A stretch of DNA of 46,101 bases from Candidatus Saccharimonadota bacterium (GCA_017514975.1 JAFWIF010000003.1:1-46101), one strand, 5' to 3'; shown: positions 14,213 through 21,187, counted from the stretch's first letter. The notes: a model not told the origin generated them from the letters alone. Translations and numbers: made by a program.

Positions 14213-14381
14213 CGGGGCAACGCCAAGTATCGATTTCAGGACATCCCGTTATGCGCACCTTGCCGTCTGTTTTTCGCGTAGGCAATCCGCTTTGCTCTAA
14301 GACTTGCATATATAGCCGCAAGTCTTTATCCACGGGGTCTTTCTCTGTCCAGAGGTGTATTTGCAAAATTTTGATAGCCAT
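14100..14381 (-). CDS. Unknown protein, probably the N-terminal part of a frameshifted gene
   Basis: The product is 93 residues with a good SD (AGGAGAAA) and plausible coding sequence up to about residue 55 (GCPEIDTWRCP). After that it becomes Arg/Leu-rich (DRRLFLRGERRLAEISNRLL), typical of an out-of-frame reading, while the other frame becomes protein-like. So the true product probably continues in the frame of 13769-14212. The alternative is two genes with an unusually long 113-nt overlap. Confidence 0.55.
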   Translation of the reverse strand: MAIKILQIHLWTEKDPVDKDLRLYMQVLEQSGLPTRKTDGKVRITGCPEIDTWRCPDDDNDRRLFLRGERRLAEISNRLLRLRGCKPQTHQAH

Positions 14382-14382
14382 T

Positions 14383-14517
14383 TTATTTTTCTCCTTTCTC
14401 GTCAGCCATGCATACTACCATAGTTATGGCAATCATTGCGGGAAGCACTATTTGGTCCTTCAAAACAAGCCCGATGGCAATGCTTGCAACTGATAATGCT
14501 AATATTGCTTTAATCAT
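14383..14517 (-). CDS. 44-residue membrane microprotein
   Basis: ATG at 14515-14517, stop TAA at 14383-14385. The translation MIKAILALSVASIAIGLVLK is a hydrophobic helix, followed by a second (VLPAMIAITMVVCM) and a charged tail (ADEKGEK) whose codons form the SD of the next gene. It overlaps the upstream gene's stop by 8 nt. Two short membrane helices; function unknown. Confidence 0.55.
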   Translation of the reverse strand: MIKAILALSVASIAIGLVLKDQIVLPAMIAITMVVCMADEKGEK

Positions 14518-15427
14518 TTGGGATGCCTTTCTGCCCTCTGCTTGCGCAGAACTCGTTGAACCTCTTGACGATTAAGGCGTTTGCCTCCTCTTGCGTGTTA
14601 AGGTTGCGCATATTCCTGTCGTTATATGAGCCGCCAATAAAAAAGGTTCCCTCTTCCTGCATTGCTTTGAGAAAATCCTTTTCAATCTCGCCTCTCGCGT
14701 CGCCACCAATTTCAATGTCGCCGCCAAGTCTGCCCTCGTGGATTTCGGTAATGGCAAAGCAAAGAACGCGCATGAACTCGGGGGTCATGTAGAATGCAAC
14801 CTCGGATATGCACTGGGTCTGCGTATTGAGTTTGAAAAACTCGTACATATTTCTCCCTCCCACCAGATTGTGGCTATCATGGATGTACATAATATCTACG
14901 TCCAAAATGTATCCCATCTGAATAAGGGTATTTATTAGATTGACGATTGCGACGCCTCGGCGACGAATTGTGCCAGTGTCGATAGAGCAATCAAACGTAA
15001 TATCTACGCACATTTTAAGCATTCTGTGCGGCTCGGGGTATCCGTGAGTCAAGCAGCACTCTGGAACGTCTTCGACTACTGCGCCCATATCATAGGCGAC
15101 GCCTTCGACGTCCATTCCAATGCCCGTGTTGTCCTCGGCATACAAGCCCTCGTCTTCAATGCCGTCCAGAAAAGCCTGCGTGTATTCGGGATTGCCGTAT
15201 TTCAGGCGTTCCATCACTTGGGCGATGGTACACCCCCCCGACCATTCGCGATGTTCTGCGTCCTTGTTCCTCTTTATGGTTTTCATTCTCGGGAACTCGG
15301 CAAAGCCTTTGCGCAAGTATTCTGCGACACCTGCGGTCGAGAGGAACCCAAGCAAATTGGACGTGGGCTTGTCGCCAGTCTTGCTCCAATACCTCTCTTT
15401 AAAGGTTGGCGGCGTTGTATTAGTCAT
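14510..15427 (-). CDS. DUF7192/vWA-like partner of the adjacent AAA+ ATPase
   Basis: The product is 305 residues. The N-terminal part contains REWSGGCTIAQVMERLKYGN, and the central part MCVDITFDCSID followed by RRRGVAIVNLINTLIQMGY resembles a von Willebrand A-like fold with a DxxxDxS-type metal site, the pattern I associate with phage DUF7192 proteins. The start overlaps the stop of the MoxR-like ATPase by 8 nt. MoxR ATPases typically work with vWA proteins as chaperones or metal-insertion machines, so the pair probably forms one complex. Confidence 0.6.
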   Translation of the reverse strand: MTNTTPPTFKERYWSKTGDKPTSNLLGFLSTAGVAEYLRKGFAEFPRMKTIKRNKDAEHREWSGGCTIAQVMERLKYGNPEYTQAFLDGIEDEGLYAEDNTGIGMDVEGVAYDMGAVVEDVPECCLTHGYPEPHRMLKMCVDITFDCSIDTGTIRRRGVAIVNLINTLIQMGYILDVDIMYIHDSHNLVGGRNMYEFFKLNTQTQCISEVAFYMTPEFMRVLCFAITEIHEGRLGGDIEIGGDARGEIEKDFLKAMQEEGTFFIGGSYNDRNMRNLNTQEEANALIVKRFNEFCASRGQKGIPND

Positions 15428-16637
15428 AGTATTCTACCTCCGATACGACTTCGCCTTCCCTATTTTCGCCCGACGGCTTGTCTTCGCCGCCCTGCCAAGA
15501 GCCAGCATAGCTCGCGTCCGCAAGTCTGCTTACGGTTTCTTCGTCAGCCTGTTCGCCGTCTTTGCTGTCGCCATTCTCGGCATTGCCAGACTGCGCCTCG
15601 GCTTCCTGTGCCTCGGCTTGCGCCCTTTCTTCTTTGCTCCTCTTTATTTCGTCTTTTAGTTCCTTCTTTGTAGGCATCTTTACGCCTTTGAGCATTCTCT
15701 CGCGAAGGCTTATCTCGACGCCCTTAAATACTGTCATATCAAGGGCCTCTTCGACCGTAAAGCCTTCTTCAAGCAAGTCTGCGCCGTCCATAGAGGCGCG
15801 AGGCGAAACAATATGCTTTATGCCCTGCTCCAAGACGTTTTGGCGAATTGCGCGTACAATTCGTAGCCATACTCGGTTCTGCGTCAAAATCTCTTCGAGT
15901 GCTTCGTCATAATCGACGTTGACCACAATAAAGCGGTCGAGAGTTGCGGCGTCCAGACGATTGCGCCCTACATAGTCAACTGTCGCGCCTCTGCCGTATG
16001 TATTGCAAGCGCAAAGGCAGATGAAGTCGGGGTGCTTGTCCACCACCTTATCGGGGAATGAGCAATGCCCGTTTGCCAAAAGCGAGTTCAGGATTGTGAT
16101 TACGCCAGCATGCCCGCAGTCAAATTCGTCCAAGAGCAATACGCCGCCTTTCTCATAGGCTTCGCGAATGATTGAGGGCATATATACCCCGTGAGCATTG
16201 ATGAAGCCAAGCAAGTCTGATTTCGTGGTCTGCAAGCCTACGGAGAAGGGATAAAACGGTCTGCCTATGGCATTGGCGATTGTCTTAACAAGCAATGTCT
16301 TGCCGCCGCCCGCCGCGCCTACAAGCATAACATTCTTTTCCTTGCGCTTGCCGCTCTTAATAATTCTCAAAATGGTGTCGAAGGCGGAGTGCACAAGAGC
16401 TTTTTTGGGGGCTTTGGGCGTGCCGATATTAACAATGCGCTTCCCCATATTTTTGACGCTATCAATTTGGTCTGTAAGCGTCTTCACAAGCTCTGTTGCT
16501 TCGTCTTGCTTGGCTTCGAGCTTTGCTTTGGTTTCGGCAAAAACCCTGTCAAAGGAGTATTTAGCCTCGGACGATATGTCGCGAATGATTGAAGTTATGG
16601 CATTCGACAATGCCTCATTTGTATTTGCTGTATTCAT
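15420..16637 (-). CDS. AAA+ ATPase, MoxR/CobS-like
   Basis: The product is 405 residues. A coiled N-terminal region (about 20-70) precedes an AAA_5-type ATPase: Walker A GAAGGGKT (107-114), Walker B LLLDEF (167-172), sensor 1 in ICLCACNTYGRGA, and an arginine-rich finger region in GRNRLDAATLDR. The C-terminus (about 330-405) is an acidic, Ala/Glu/Gly-rich tail. The family remodels partner proteins with a vWA subunit, here encoded next. In phages its role is unknown; a link to particle assembly or host takeover is speculation. Confidence 0.82.
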   Translation of the reverse strand: MNTANTNEALSNAITSIIRDISSEAKYSFDRVFAETKAKLEAKQDEATELVKTLTDQIDSVKNMGKRIVNIGTPKAPKKALVHSAFDTILRIIKSGKRKEKNVMLVGAAGGGKTLLVKTIANAIGRPFYPFSVGLQTTKSDLLGFINAHGVYMPSIIREAYEKGGVLLLDEFDCGHAGVITILNSLLANGHCSFPDKVVDKHPDFICLCACNTYGRGATVDYVGRNRLDAATLDRFIVVNVDYDEALEEILTQNRVWLRIVRAIRQNVLEQGIKHIVSPRASMDGADLLEEGFTVEEALDMTVFKGVEISLRERMLKGVKMPTKKELKDEIKRSKEERAQAEAQEAEAQSGNAENGDSKDGEQADEETVSRLADASYAGSWQGGEDKPSGENREGEVVSEVEYYD

Positions 16638-16676
16638 TTTTTGTTTGTCTTTCTTTTTTGTTGTTTGGATTTGGTT

Positions 16677-17132
16677 TCACTTAAAAATTTTTTGGCGAAC
16701 CCTGCGGGCAAGCGGGCAAGACCTACCCGCAGGGCATATCGCAATGATTAGTCCTCGGATTTCAGCTTTTCGCCAATCTTCGAGAGCAAGTCGCCAAGCG
16801 AGTGGCAAGTGCATTCGCAGGCCTCTTCGCTTTTCTTGTCGATTTTCTTCCTTAGCTCGGTGAGGCCCTTTTTGCACTCTTCGAGAGTAGCATAGACGAC
16901 GCTGGCCCTTGTGCTGCCTCTCGTTAGATACGCAGCTCGCCATCGTATAGCCCGTGTGGACTATCTCGCCTGTTTTTTCCATGAAGTCATAGGTCAGCCC
17001 TACGATTTTGGATTGCTGGATTATCCATTTCTCGGGAGAGCCAGATACGGGGAAAAATACCTCTTGCCCGATTTTAAACTTCGGGGCTTCTGGTTTCTTC
17101 GCGAGAGTTTTTGATTTTTTGTTGTCTTTCAT
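16677..17132 (-). CDS. Unknown protein, reading frame shifted in the C-terminal half
   Basis: As read, the product is 151 residues. Residues 1-73 look genuine (KFKIGQEVFFPVSGSPEKW), the rest is Arg/Lys-rich and unlike protein (RQHKGQRRLCYSRRVQKG). In the other frame the sequence is clearly coding: ASVVYATLEECKKGLTELRK onward, ending at a TAA at 16748-16750, and that stop is followed at once by a terminator hairpin (16700-16734). A one-base skip near GAGAGGCAG (about 16915-16925) would give a protein of about 127 residues covering 16748-17132. The family resembles small phage proteins with an SH3-like N-terminus; function unknown. Confidence 0.6.
   Translation of the reverse strand: MKDNKKSKTLAKKPEAPKFKIGQEVFFPVSGSPEKWIIQQSKIVGLTYDFMEKTGEIVHTGYTMASCVSNERQHKGQRRLCYSRRVQKGPHRAKEENRQEKRRGLRMHLPLAWRLALEDWRKAEIRGLIIAICPAGRSCPLARRVRQKIFK
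16700..16734 (-). terminator. Terminator-like hairpin
   Basis: A perfect 9-bp inverted repeat, CCCTGCGGG (16700-16708) and CCCGCAGGG (16726-16734), with a 17-nt loop lies 13 nt after the stop at 16748 on the minus strand. It is followed on that strand by TTCGCC, an A run and a T5 run. It lies inside the longer misread of the preceding gene and supports 16748 as the true end. Confidence 0.65.
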
Positions 17133-17272
17133 TTTTTGTTCTTTCTGTTTGTGTTTTTGTTTGTGGTTGCGCGGGTTAATGAGTACGCGCTTCCTGTAAA
17201 TTTTACTTTGTGTTTTTGTTGTGTTTTATTTTGGAGCTTGTGAATACGGCGATTTCTTTTAAAATCTGGTAG

Positions 17273-17301
17273 CATTCAAACATATATTTTTATTTTGTCA
17301 A
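17273..17301 (-). promoter_or_regulatory. Possible promoter in the 17.13-17.34 kb gap
   Basis: On the minus strand an A-rich tract precedes TTGACA (complement of 17296-17301), with an AT-rich spacer after it. The hexamer 17 nt downstream is TGAATG, a poor -10. The 206-nt gap holds no ORF and is one of the longest in the early arm, so a promoter for the AAA+ gene block is plausible. Confidence 0.35.
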
Positions 17302-17338
17302 GAGTTTTTTTAAATTTTTTTCAAACTTTTTTTGACTT

Positions 17339-17689
17339 TTATTCTTCCATGTCTGTCAGCTCGTCCAAGACAGCGGTGCCAATGCGTTGCACTTGCGCCG
17401 CGATTAAGCGCGGGTCGCCGCCGCAGAATACGGTAGTCCCGTGCTCGCCTTTAAGCCTCATGCTTGCGATAAGCATTACGGACTCCGCCCCTGCGTCTGC
17501 CAATAATTTAGCGGCTTGTGTTGCGGCCTCTGCAAACCTTATATAATCGTCGGACGAATACTCTTTTTCGGAAAGCTGTGTTGCCAAAATCTGCTGTGAT
17601 ACGCGCTCGCGGTCTGCGCTGCATTTTATGTCTGCTTCCGCCCAGTTTTTATTCGCCTTTGCCCCGTTTGAAAGTCTGCTCCTATTCAT
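17339..17689 (-). CDS. Unknown protein
   Basis: The product is 116 residues, Ala-rich and helical, with a strong SD (AAGGAAGGAGA). The segment LKGEHGTTVFCGGDPRLIAA resembles part of the adjacent upstream protein (STGVQGYIGGKTRWCAELIL) in the placing of a GG turn before a helix, so the two may be distant paralogues. It overlaps its neighbour by 8 nt. Confidence 0.6.
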   Translation of the reverse strand: MNRSRLSNGAKANKNWAEADIKCSADRERVSQQILATQLSEKEYSSDDYIRFAEAATQAAKLLADAGAESVMLIASMRLKGEHGTTVFCGGDPRLIAAQVQRIGTAVLDELTDMEE

Positions 17690-17984
17690 CGCGGTCTCCT
17701 TCCTTTATTTCGGCGTGCGTAGCCTTCAACATATTTAAGATGAGTTCTGCGCACCATCTCGTTTTGCCGCCAATATATCCCTGTACGCCCGTGCTCTTGT
17801 TCTTTGCAGGGAAGGCAACCGATAGTGCTATTGCGTAGCATCCCAGTTCCGCGACCTTCTCGGCGAAGTCGGTTATGAGGGCTTCAATAGCTTCTTTGTT
17901 CTTTTCAAACGTCGGTTCGCTGTTGTGGTTTAGTTTTTCCGCTACAATGTCGCGGCGTTCCTTGTTGCTTTTGTTGATTTCCAT
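17682..17984 (-). CDS. Unknown protein
   Basis: The product is 100 residues (SD AAAAGGAAAAAAC). Residues 1-40 are charged and helical, followed by a hydrophobic core (CYAIALSVAFPA) and a GG-containing turn before a helix (GGKTRWCAELILNML). Possibly related to the next gene downstream. No known family. Confidence 0.6.
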   Translation of the reverse strand: MEINKSNKERRDIVAEKLNHNSEPTFEKNKEAIEALITDFAEKVAELGCYAIALSVAFPAKNKSTGVQGYIGGKTRWCAELILNMLKATHAEIKEGDRDE

Positions 17985-18102
17985 GTTTTTTCCTTTTGTT
18001 GTGGGTTATTTGTTTGGTGAAATTGAGTGCCCGCCCGCGCCATACGGGGCTTGCCAAAGTCGGGGCAGAAAGACAAACTCAAAGCCCCAGCGCGGTAAAG
18101 TT

Positions 18103-18330
18103 TTATTGTTCCTTTATTTTCCCGATTGATACCAGATAGTCATAGGTTCGCAGGAGAGTGCGTTCCAGTCGCCCAATGCGGCTCAAAAGCCGCAGGGTAC
18201 CCAGTAGCTGCGCGGTAAGCAATGCTGTGAGTACCCAAGCAGGGGCCGCCAATCCAATCGCCAAAGGCAATGCGAATGTCGGCGCAAGCCCTCCGACCAT
18301 ATCAAAGAGTTTTTTTACGTTTTCGTTCAT
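18103..18330 (-). CDS. Small membrane protein
   Basis: The product is 75 residues. Two closely spaced hydrophobic stretches (about 15-47, including TFALPLAIGLAAPAWVLTAL) form a hairpin or one long segment; the C-terminus is basic (LSRIGRLERTLLRTYDY). Topology would also suit an early-expressed membrane effector. SD GGAAAG precedes the start. The upstream 118-nt gap at 17985-18102 contains no convincing gene. Confidence 0.6.
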   Translation of the reverse strand: MNENVKKLFDMVGGLAPTFALPLAIGLAAPAWVLTALLTAQLLGTLRLLSRIGRLERTLLRTYDYLVSIGKIKEQ

Positions 18331-18439
18331 TCTTTTTTCTTTCCTCTTTTTTGTAGTTATTGAAGTTTAGCCCGACAAAAATTCCAAGCGCGTAGACGCC
18401 CAGTAGCTCAGGCATTATCCCGAATAATTCCCTTATCAT
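18302..18439 (-). CDS. 45-residue membrane microprotein
   Basis: The product begins MIRELFGIMPELLGVYALGI, has a hydrophobic segment at about 10-25 and a strongly basic tail (NYKKEERKKNERKRKK). SD GAAGAAGGGC lies upstream. It overlaps the preceding 37-residue ORF by 32 nt and the next gene by 29 nt in different frames. Confidence 0.5.
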   Translation of the reverse strand: MIRELFGIMPELLGVYALGIFVGLNFNNYKKEERKKNERKRKKTL

Positions 18440-18521
18440 TTTTGCGGCCCTTCTTCTTGCCTCTGGACGCCGCCCGTGCGGCCTCCTCGTTGATATAAAC
18501 AATCGTTCCCAAGTCGTACAT
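18408..18521 (-). CDS. 37-residue basic microprotein
   Basis: ATG at 18519-18521, stop TGA at 18408-18410, SD AAAGGAAC. The translation starts MYDLGTIVYINEEAARAASR and continues with a KKKGRKND basic patch. The combination of a good SD and protein-like composition makes it plausible, but the 32-nt overlap with the next gene lowers confidence. Confidence 0.42.
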   Translation of the reverse strand: MYDLGTIVYINEEAARAASRGKKKGRKNDKGIIRDNA

Positions 18522-18548
18522 AGTTAGTTCCTTTCCTGTTTTTTATTT

Positions 18549-18803
18549 TCAATAGTTTATTGTTTCAATTTCGCTACGGGCGATAAATTCGCCGTATTCA
18601 ACGTCTATTAGGTCATTGATATGTTCTTGCTTAACATCCCGTGTATATTCGCGCAGGGCTTCTTCGGCATCTTTTTTGCGCGGAAAATACATCTCCTCGC
18701 CGTAATATTGGCAACTTGTAATTCCGTAATTTTCGCTCTTGAATTGTACAATATACAATTCCTTGTCGAAGTTAGTTATCAATTTTGCGCAGTAAGCTCT
18801 CAT
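18549..18803 (-). CDS. Unknown protein
   Basis: The product is 84 residues (SD AGAAAGGAAGAG). It has a mixed pattern with ELYIVQFKSENYGITSCQYY then a helix PRKKDAEEALREYTRDVK and an acidic C-terminus. Possible small alpha/beta fold. No family recognised. Confidence 0.6.
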   Translation of the reverse strand: MRAYCAKLITNFDKELYIVQFKSENYGITSCQYYGEEMYFPRKKDAEEALREYTRDVKQEHINDLIDVEYGEFIARSEIETINY

Positions 18804-18831
18804 TGTCTCTTCCTTTCTATTCTTCGGGGAT

Positions 18832-19206
18832 TTACATTGTAAAAGCGTCTCTTATGAGCCACCAAGCTTGCCTTAGGGCCCGTGCTTGTACTTCTATCCA
18901 ATTCTCGCGGTCATTCGGCTCTAACCTGCCCTCTCGCGTTCGCTTCAATTCGGATTTTGTGCAAAGCCTTTCTGCGATATCCCAATCGAAAATAAGCGAA
19001 CAGCCCGCAGATGAATATTCATTCCAGCCAGACGCTCCGCCCAAAAGTGCCTCTTCAAGCTGCGCTTCCGTGGATATATCCCGTGCGTCGCCATCCAAGC
19101 CATCAAGAGACGCCAAGAGCTCCAAAGCGTATTCCTTTACGCCCTTATCCCATGCGCTCCTTGCCCGTGTTGCCTTTACCTTCTTTTCTGTTTTTGCTAT
19201 ATTCAT
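18832..19206 (-). CDS. Conserved hypothetical protein of mobile elements
   Basis: The product is 124 residues (SD GAAAGGC). The pattern GWNEYSSAGCSLIFDWDIAE, LCTKSELKRTREGRLEPN and WIEVQARALRQAW is one I recognise from small conserved hypothetical proteins on gut plasmids and phages; their function is not known to me. It belongs to the 17-21 kb block of short genes with GAAAGGC-type SD sites. Confidence 0.65.
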   Translation of the reverse strand: MNIAKTEKKVKATRARSAWDKGVKEYALELLASLDGLDGDARDISTEAQLEEALLGGASGWNEYSSAGCSLIFDWDIAERLCTKSELKRTREGRLEPNDRENWIEVQARALRQAWWLIRDAFTM

Positions 19207-19244
19207 AATGTTTGCCTTTCGTTTTTGACTTTGTTTAGGTTTGT

Positions 19245-19325
19245 TTAAGAGAAAAGAATTATCAATATCGGGATAAGGGCCAAGGCCCCCATCCAGAATA
19301 TAAGCGTGCTTTCTTGTACTTTCAT
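19245..19325 (-). CDS. 26-residue single-pass membrane microprotein
   Basis: ATG at 19323-19325, stop TAA at 19245-19247. The strong SD GGAGGCGAAAA precedes it. The product is MKVQESTLIFWMGALAL followed by IPILIILFS: almost entirely one transmembrane helix. It fills the gap between two longer genes with no overlap. The SD strength and lack of any other content support translation. Confidence 0.5.
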   Translation of the reverse strand: MKVQESTLIFWMGALALIPILIILFS

Positions 19326-19339
19326 TTTTCGCCTCCGTG

Positions 19340-19834
19340 CTAAACGTTTACCCATTCGCCCCCGTGCAGCACTTGCAAACAGATTTTCGGCTTGCGTGCC
19401 AAGCTCCATCCGCCCTCAATTCGCCCCCTGCGCAGTCCGTCGGGGCGTTCCTCATAATTCCACGGTTGGGGCTTGGTCCCGCGCTTATACCAAAACAAAC
19501 TTTGCGACTGTTCGGGCAGTCCATCTTCGCCCAAAAATTCGCAGATTTTTGTAAAAGCCGCGCCCCTGCGCCTGTTTACTTTTGCCTGCCAAGCCCGCGC
19601 CCGTGCAATGGTAAAGCTTGCATTTGCCTTGTAGTATTCGCCGACTTTGCCCCCGCGAGGCGCGTCGTTCCCGTGCTCCATTTTGCCAATCCGACATAAA
19701 AACCTGAAAAGTTCCCTTTGTGCGTTCGTGTAAACCTCCGCAGCCCGTGTATGGGCCCCCGTGCCCGTGTAGTGCACGGGCCTTACATACCCGTGCTTTA
19801 CTATTTCCATTTTTTCAAATTCGCTTTCCTTCAT
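19340..19834 (-). CDS. Unknown basic protein
   Basis: The product is 164 residues, rich in Arg, Gly and aromatic residues (SD AAAGGAAAGGC). It has no recognised domain; the middle contains KANASFTIARARAWQAKVNR, a basic amphipathic helix that could bind nucleic acid. The hexamer CACGGG occurs repeatedly in its coding strand, in different codon frames (HYTGTG, HTRAAE, ARARAW, EHG, HGG). Confidence 0.6.
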   Translation of the reverse strand: MKESEFEKMEIVKHGYVRPVHYTGTGAHTRAAEVYTNAQRELFRFLCRIGKMEHGNDAPRGGKVGEYYKANASFTIARARAWQAKVNRRRGAAFTKICEFLGEDGLPEQSQSLFWYKRGTKPQPWNYEERPDGLRRGRIEGGWSLARKPKICLQVLHGGEWVNV

Positions 19835-19858
19835 AATCGTTGCCTTTCCTTTACTTTG

Positions 19859-20092
19859 TTAAACCTCAAATACTACTTTGTTGTGCATATCTCTTATCTG
19901 GAATTTATATCCAGCGTTTATCTCCGCCAATCTTGGCAAGCGCGTTTTTAAAAGCTCCGCTTGCTCCTGCGTAAAAATTGTTGCGTAAATCAGGTTGCCC
20001 ACAAACGCGCCTTCGTTGTAGTCCATTGCTTTGTAAGTGCCCATTTTGGGGCCCTTGCCATAAACCCTGTAAAAATTTTCTTCATTTTCCAT
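19859..20092 (-). CDS. Conserved hypothetical protein of mobile elements
   Basis: The product is 77 residues (SD GAAAGGC). The pattern FYRVYGKGPKMGTYKAMDY, then NLIYATIFTQEQAELLKTRL and KFQIRDMHNKVVFE, is a small family I associate with gut phages and plasmids; function unknown to me. Confidence 0.65.
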   Translation of the reverse strand: MENEENFYRVYGKGPKMGTYKAMDYNEGAFVGNLIYATIFTQEQAELLKTRLPRLAEINAGYKFQIRDMHNKVVFEV

Positions 20093-20112
20093 GTTTTAGC
20101 CTTTCTTCATTG

Positions 20113-20229
20113 TTAGTATAGTACAGTATGGTACAGTTGCCGCCCCCACTGGACGCCCCAAGTATTAGATTGGGAAAAGTGCTTGCCTTTCTCAAATGCC
20201 TGAATTGCCTTCATTGTTATTTTTTTCAT
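20113..20229 (-). CDS. 38-residue protein, short or truncated copy of a small conserved family
   Basis: ATG at 20227-20229, TAA at 20113-20115. The N-terminus MKKITMKAIQAFEKGKHFSQ with following SNT matches a family whose members begin MKKI-x2-xAI-x-AF-x-GK-x-F-x3-NT. Family members that I recall are about twice as long; this copy ends after 15 divergent residues (WGVQWGRQLYHTVLY), while a neighbouring frame stays open into the next gene, so it may be truncated by a shift. Confidence 0.5.
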   Translation of the reverse strand: MKKITMKAIQAFEKGKHFSQSNTWGVQWGRQLYHTVLY

Positions 20230-20269
20230 GATATTTTTGCCTTTCTTTTGACTTTGTTTTTTTTGGTAG

Positions 20270-20617
20270 TTAGATAAGAGCACTAAAAGACTGGACGCGC
20301 TCGATAGCCACGCTTTCCTGATTTAAAGCGCGTTTGACAGCGTTGCAAAGGCTCAAAACGCTTTCCAGCGTTGTAAACAAAAGCTCCACTTTTAGCGTCT
20401 TTTCATGGACGTAAACGCCGCCGCCGTTTTGGTTGTGCTTGTAAAGCCCCAAGCCCTCGAATATGGACGCGCCCTCAAAGCCCTCGACGATTAAAAGCCC
20501 TTCGATTATTTCCTGCGCTTTTTTAGTGTCTATAATCTGCGTTTTTGTGTCTTTGTCATTCAAACCAATTGACAAAACGAACTTTTCCAGTACCTCAAAT
20601 TTTGTGTCTTTATTCAT
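20270..20617 (-). CDS. Unknown protein
   Basis: The product is 115 residues (SD GAAAGGG). Acidic and mixed alpha/beta, with DTKKAQEIIEGLLIVEGFEG and a following GLGLYKHNQNGGGVYVHEKT that looks like a beta hairpin. The order helix, hairpin, helix resembles small phage proteins with an HNGGG-type motif. No function assigned. Confidence 0.6.
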   Translation of the reverse strand: MNKDTKFEVLEKFVLSIGLNDKDTKTQIIDTKKAQEIIEGLLIVEGFEGASIFEGLGLYKHNQNGGGVYVHEKTLKVELLFTTLESVLSLCNAVKRALNQESVAIERVQSFSALI

Positions 20618-20638
20618 TGTATAAACCCTTTCTATTAG

Positions 20639-20875
20639 TTAGTCTTCATAATCCTCTAAAAAGCCCTCTATAAAATCCCAAGCCCTTTCAACGCGCCCGC
20701 TTGCCATCCAATTTTTGGCAAGCATAAAGACATTTTGAAAATCAGCGACACTGTAAGAATAATCTTTATTTCTTATTGCCTCCACCCAATCAGCAATTTC
20801 CAGCGCGTCGGATTTTGCGCTTTCGTCGAGCGCGTCCAGCGTTTTAACATCTTCAATAAGTGCTTTAATATTCAT
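20639..20875 (-). CDS. Small acidic helical protein
   Basis: The product is 78 residues from the ATG at 20875 (SD AGGGGGC). It is acidic and rich in Asp, Glu, Ala and Trp (WVEAIRNKDYSYSVADFQNV). The listed frame is open further upstream but overlaps the next gene. Small acidic early proteins of phages are often inhibitors of host DNA-binding enzymes; this is only a possibility. Confidence 0.58.
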   Translation of the reverse strand: MNIKALIEDVKTLDALDESAKSDALEIADWVEAIRNKDYSYSVADFQNVFMLAKNWMASGRVERAWDFIEGFLEDYED

Positions 20876-20885
20876 TGCTTGCCCC

Positions 20886-21083
20886 CTATTCTTTGTTAAA
20901 CACTTGCAAGACTTTTTCGCCCTTTGCAAGGGCAATTTCTCCGATAATGAAGTGCTCGACGTTTGACAAGTGGTCAAATTGCTTTATTTTGCCATTAGTC
21001 GCCTTTACAAGGGCACTAATTAAAACGGCAAACCTTGCCTTTATGAGTTCCTCGAACTTTTCACTTTGTGCATTGTTATTCAT
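20886..21083 (-). CDS. First gene of the early arm, small unknown protein
   Basis: The product is 65 residues, starting MNNNAQSEKFEELIKARFAV (SD AAAGGC). Mostly helical with a KGEKVLQVFNKE end. As the promoter-proximal gene of the leftward arm it should be expressed first. No family is recognised. Confidence 0.6.
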   Translation of the reverse strand: MNNNAQSEKFEELIKARFAVLISALVKATNGKIKQFDHLSNVEHFIIGEIALAKGEKVLQVFNKE

Positions 21084-21156
21084 ATTTTGCCTTTGTTAGA
21101 ATTGACTTTGTTAAACCTCGAAAGGCTTTTTAAGTGCCTTTCTCGATTTTCTGTCT

Positions 21157-21187
21157 ATAATATCGACAATTTTTTTTAAAAAGTCAA
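21157..21187 (-). promoter_or_regulatory. Candidate leftward early promoter
   Basis: On the minus strand TTGACT (complement of 21182-21187) and TATTAT (complement of 21157-21162) are separated by 19 nt, with A/T tracts upstream resembling UP elements. It is 74 nt upstream of the first early gene. A nearly identical AAAAGTCAATA context recurs about 200 bp further upstream (near 21379-21389). Confidence 0.55.

Noticed and set aside
15026-15673. 215-residue plus-strand ORF
   Set aside because: Antisense to the DUF7192-like and AAA+ genes, low-complexity Leu/Arg/Pro/Cys composition.
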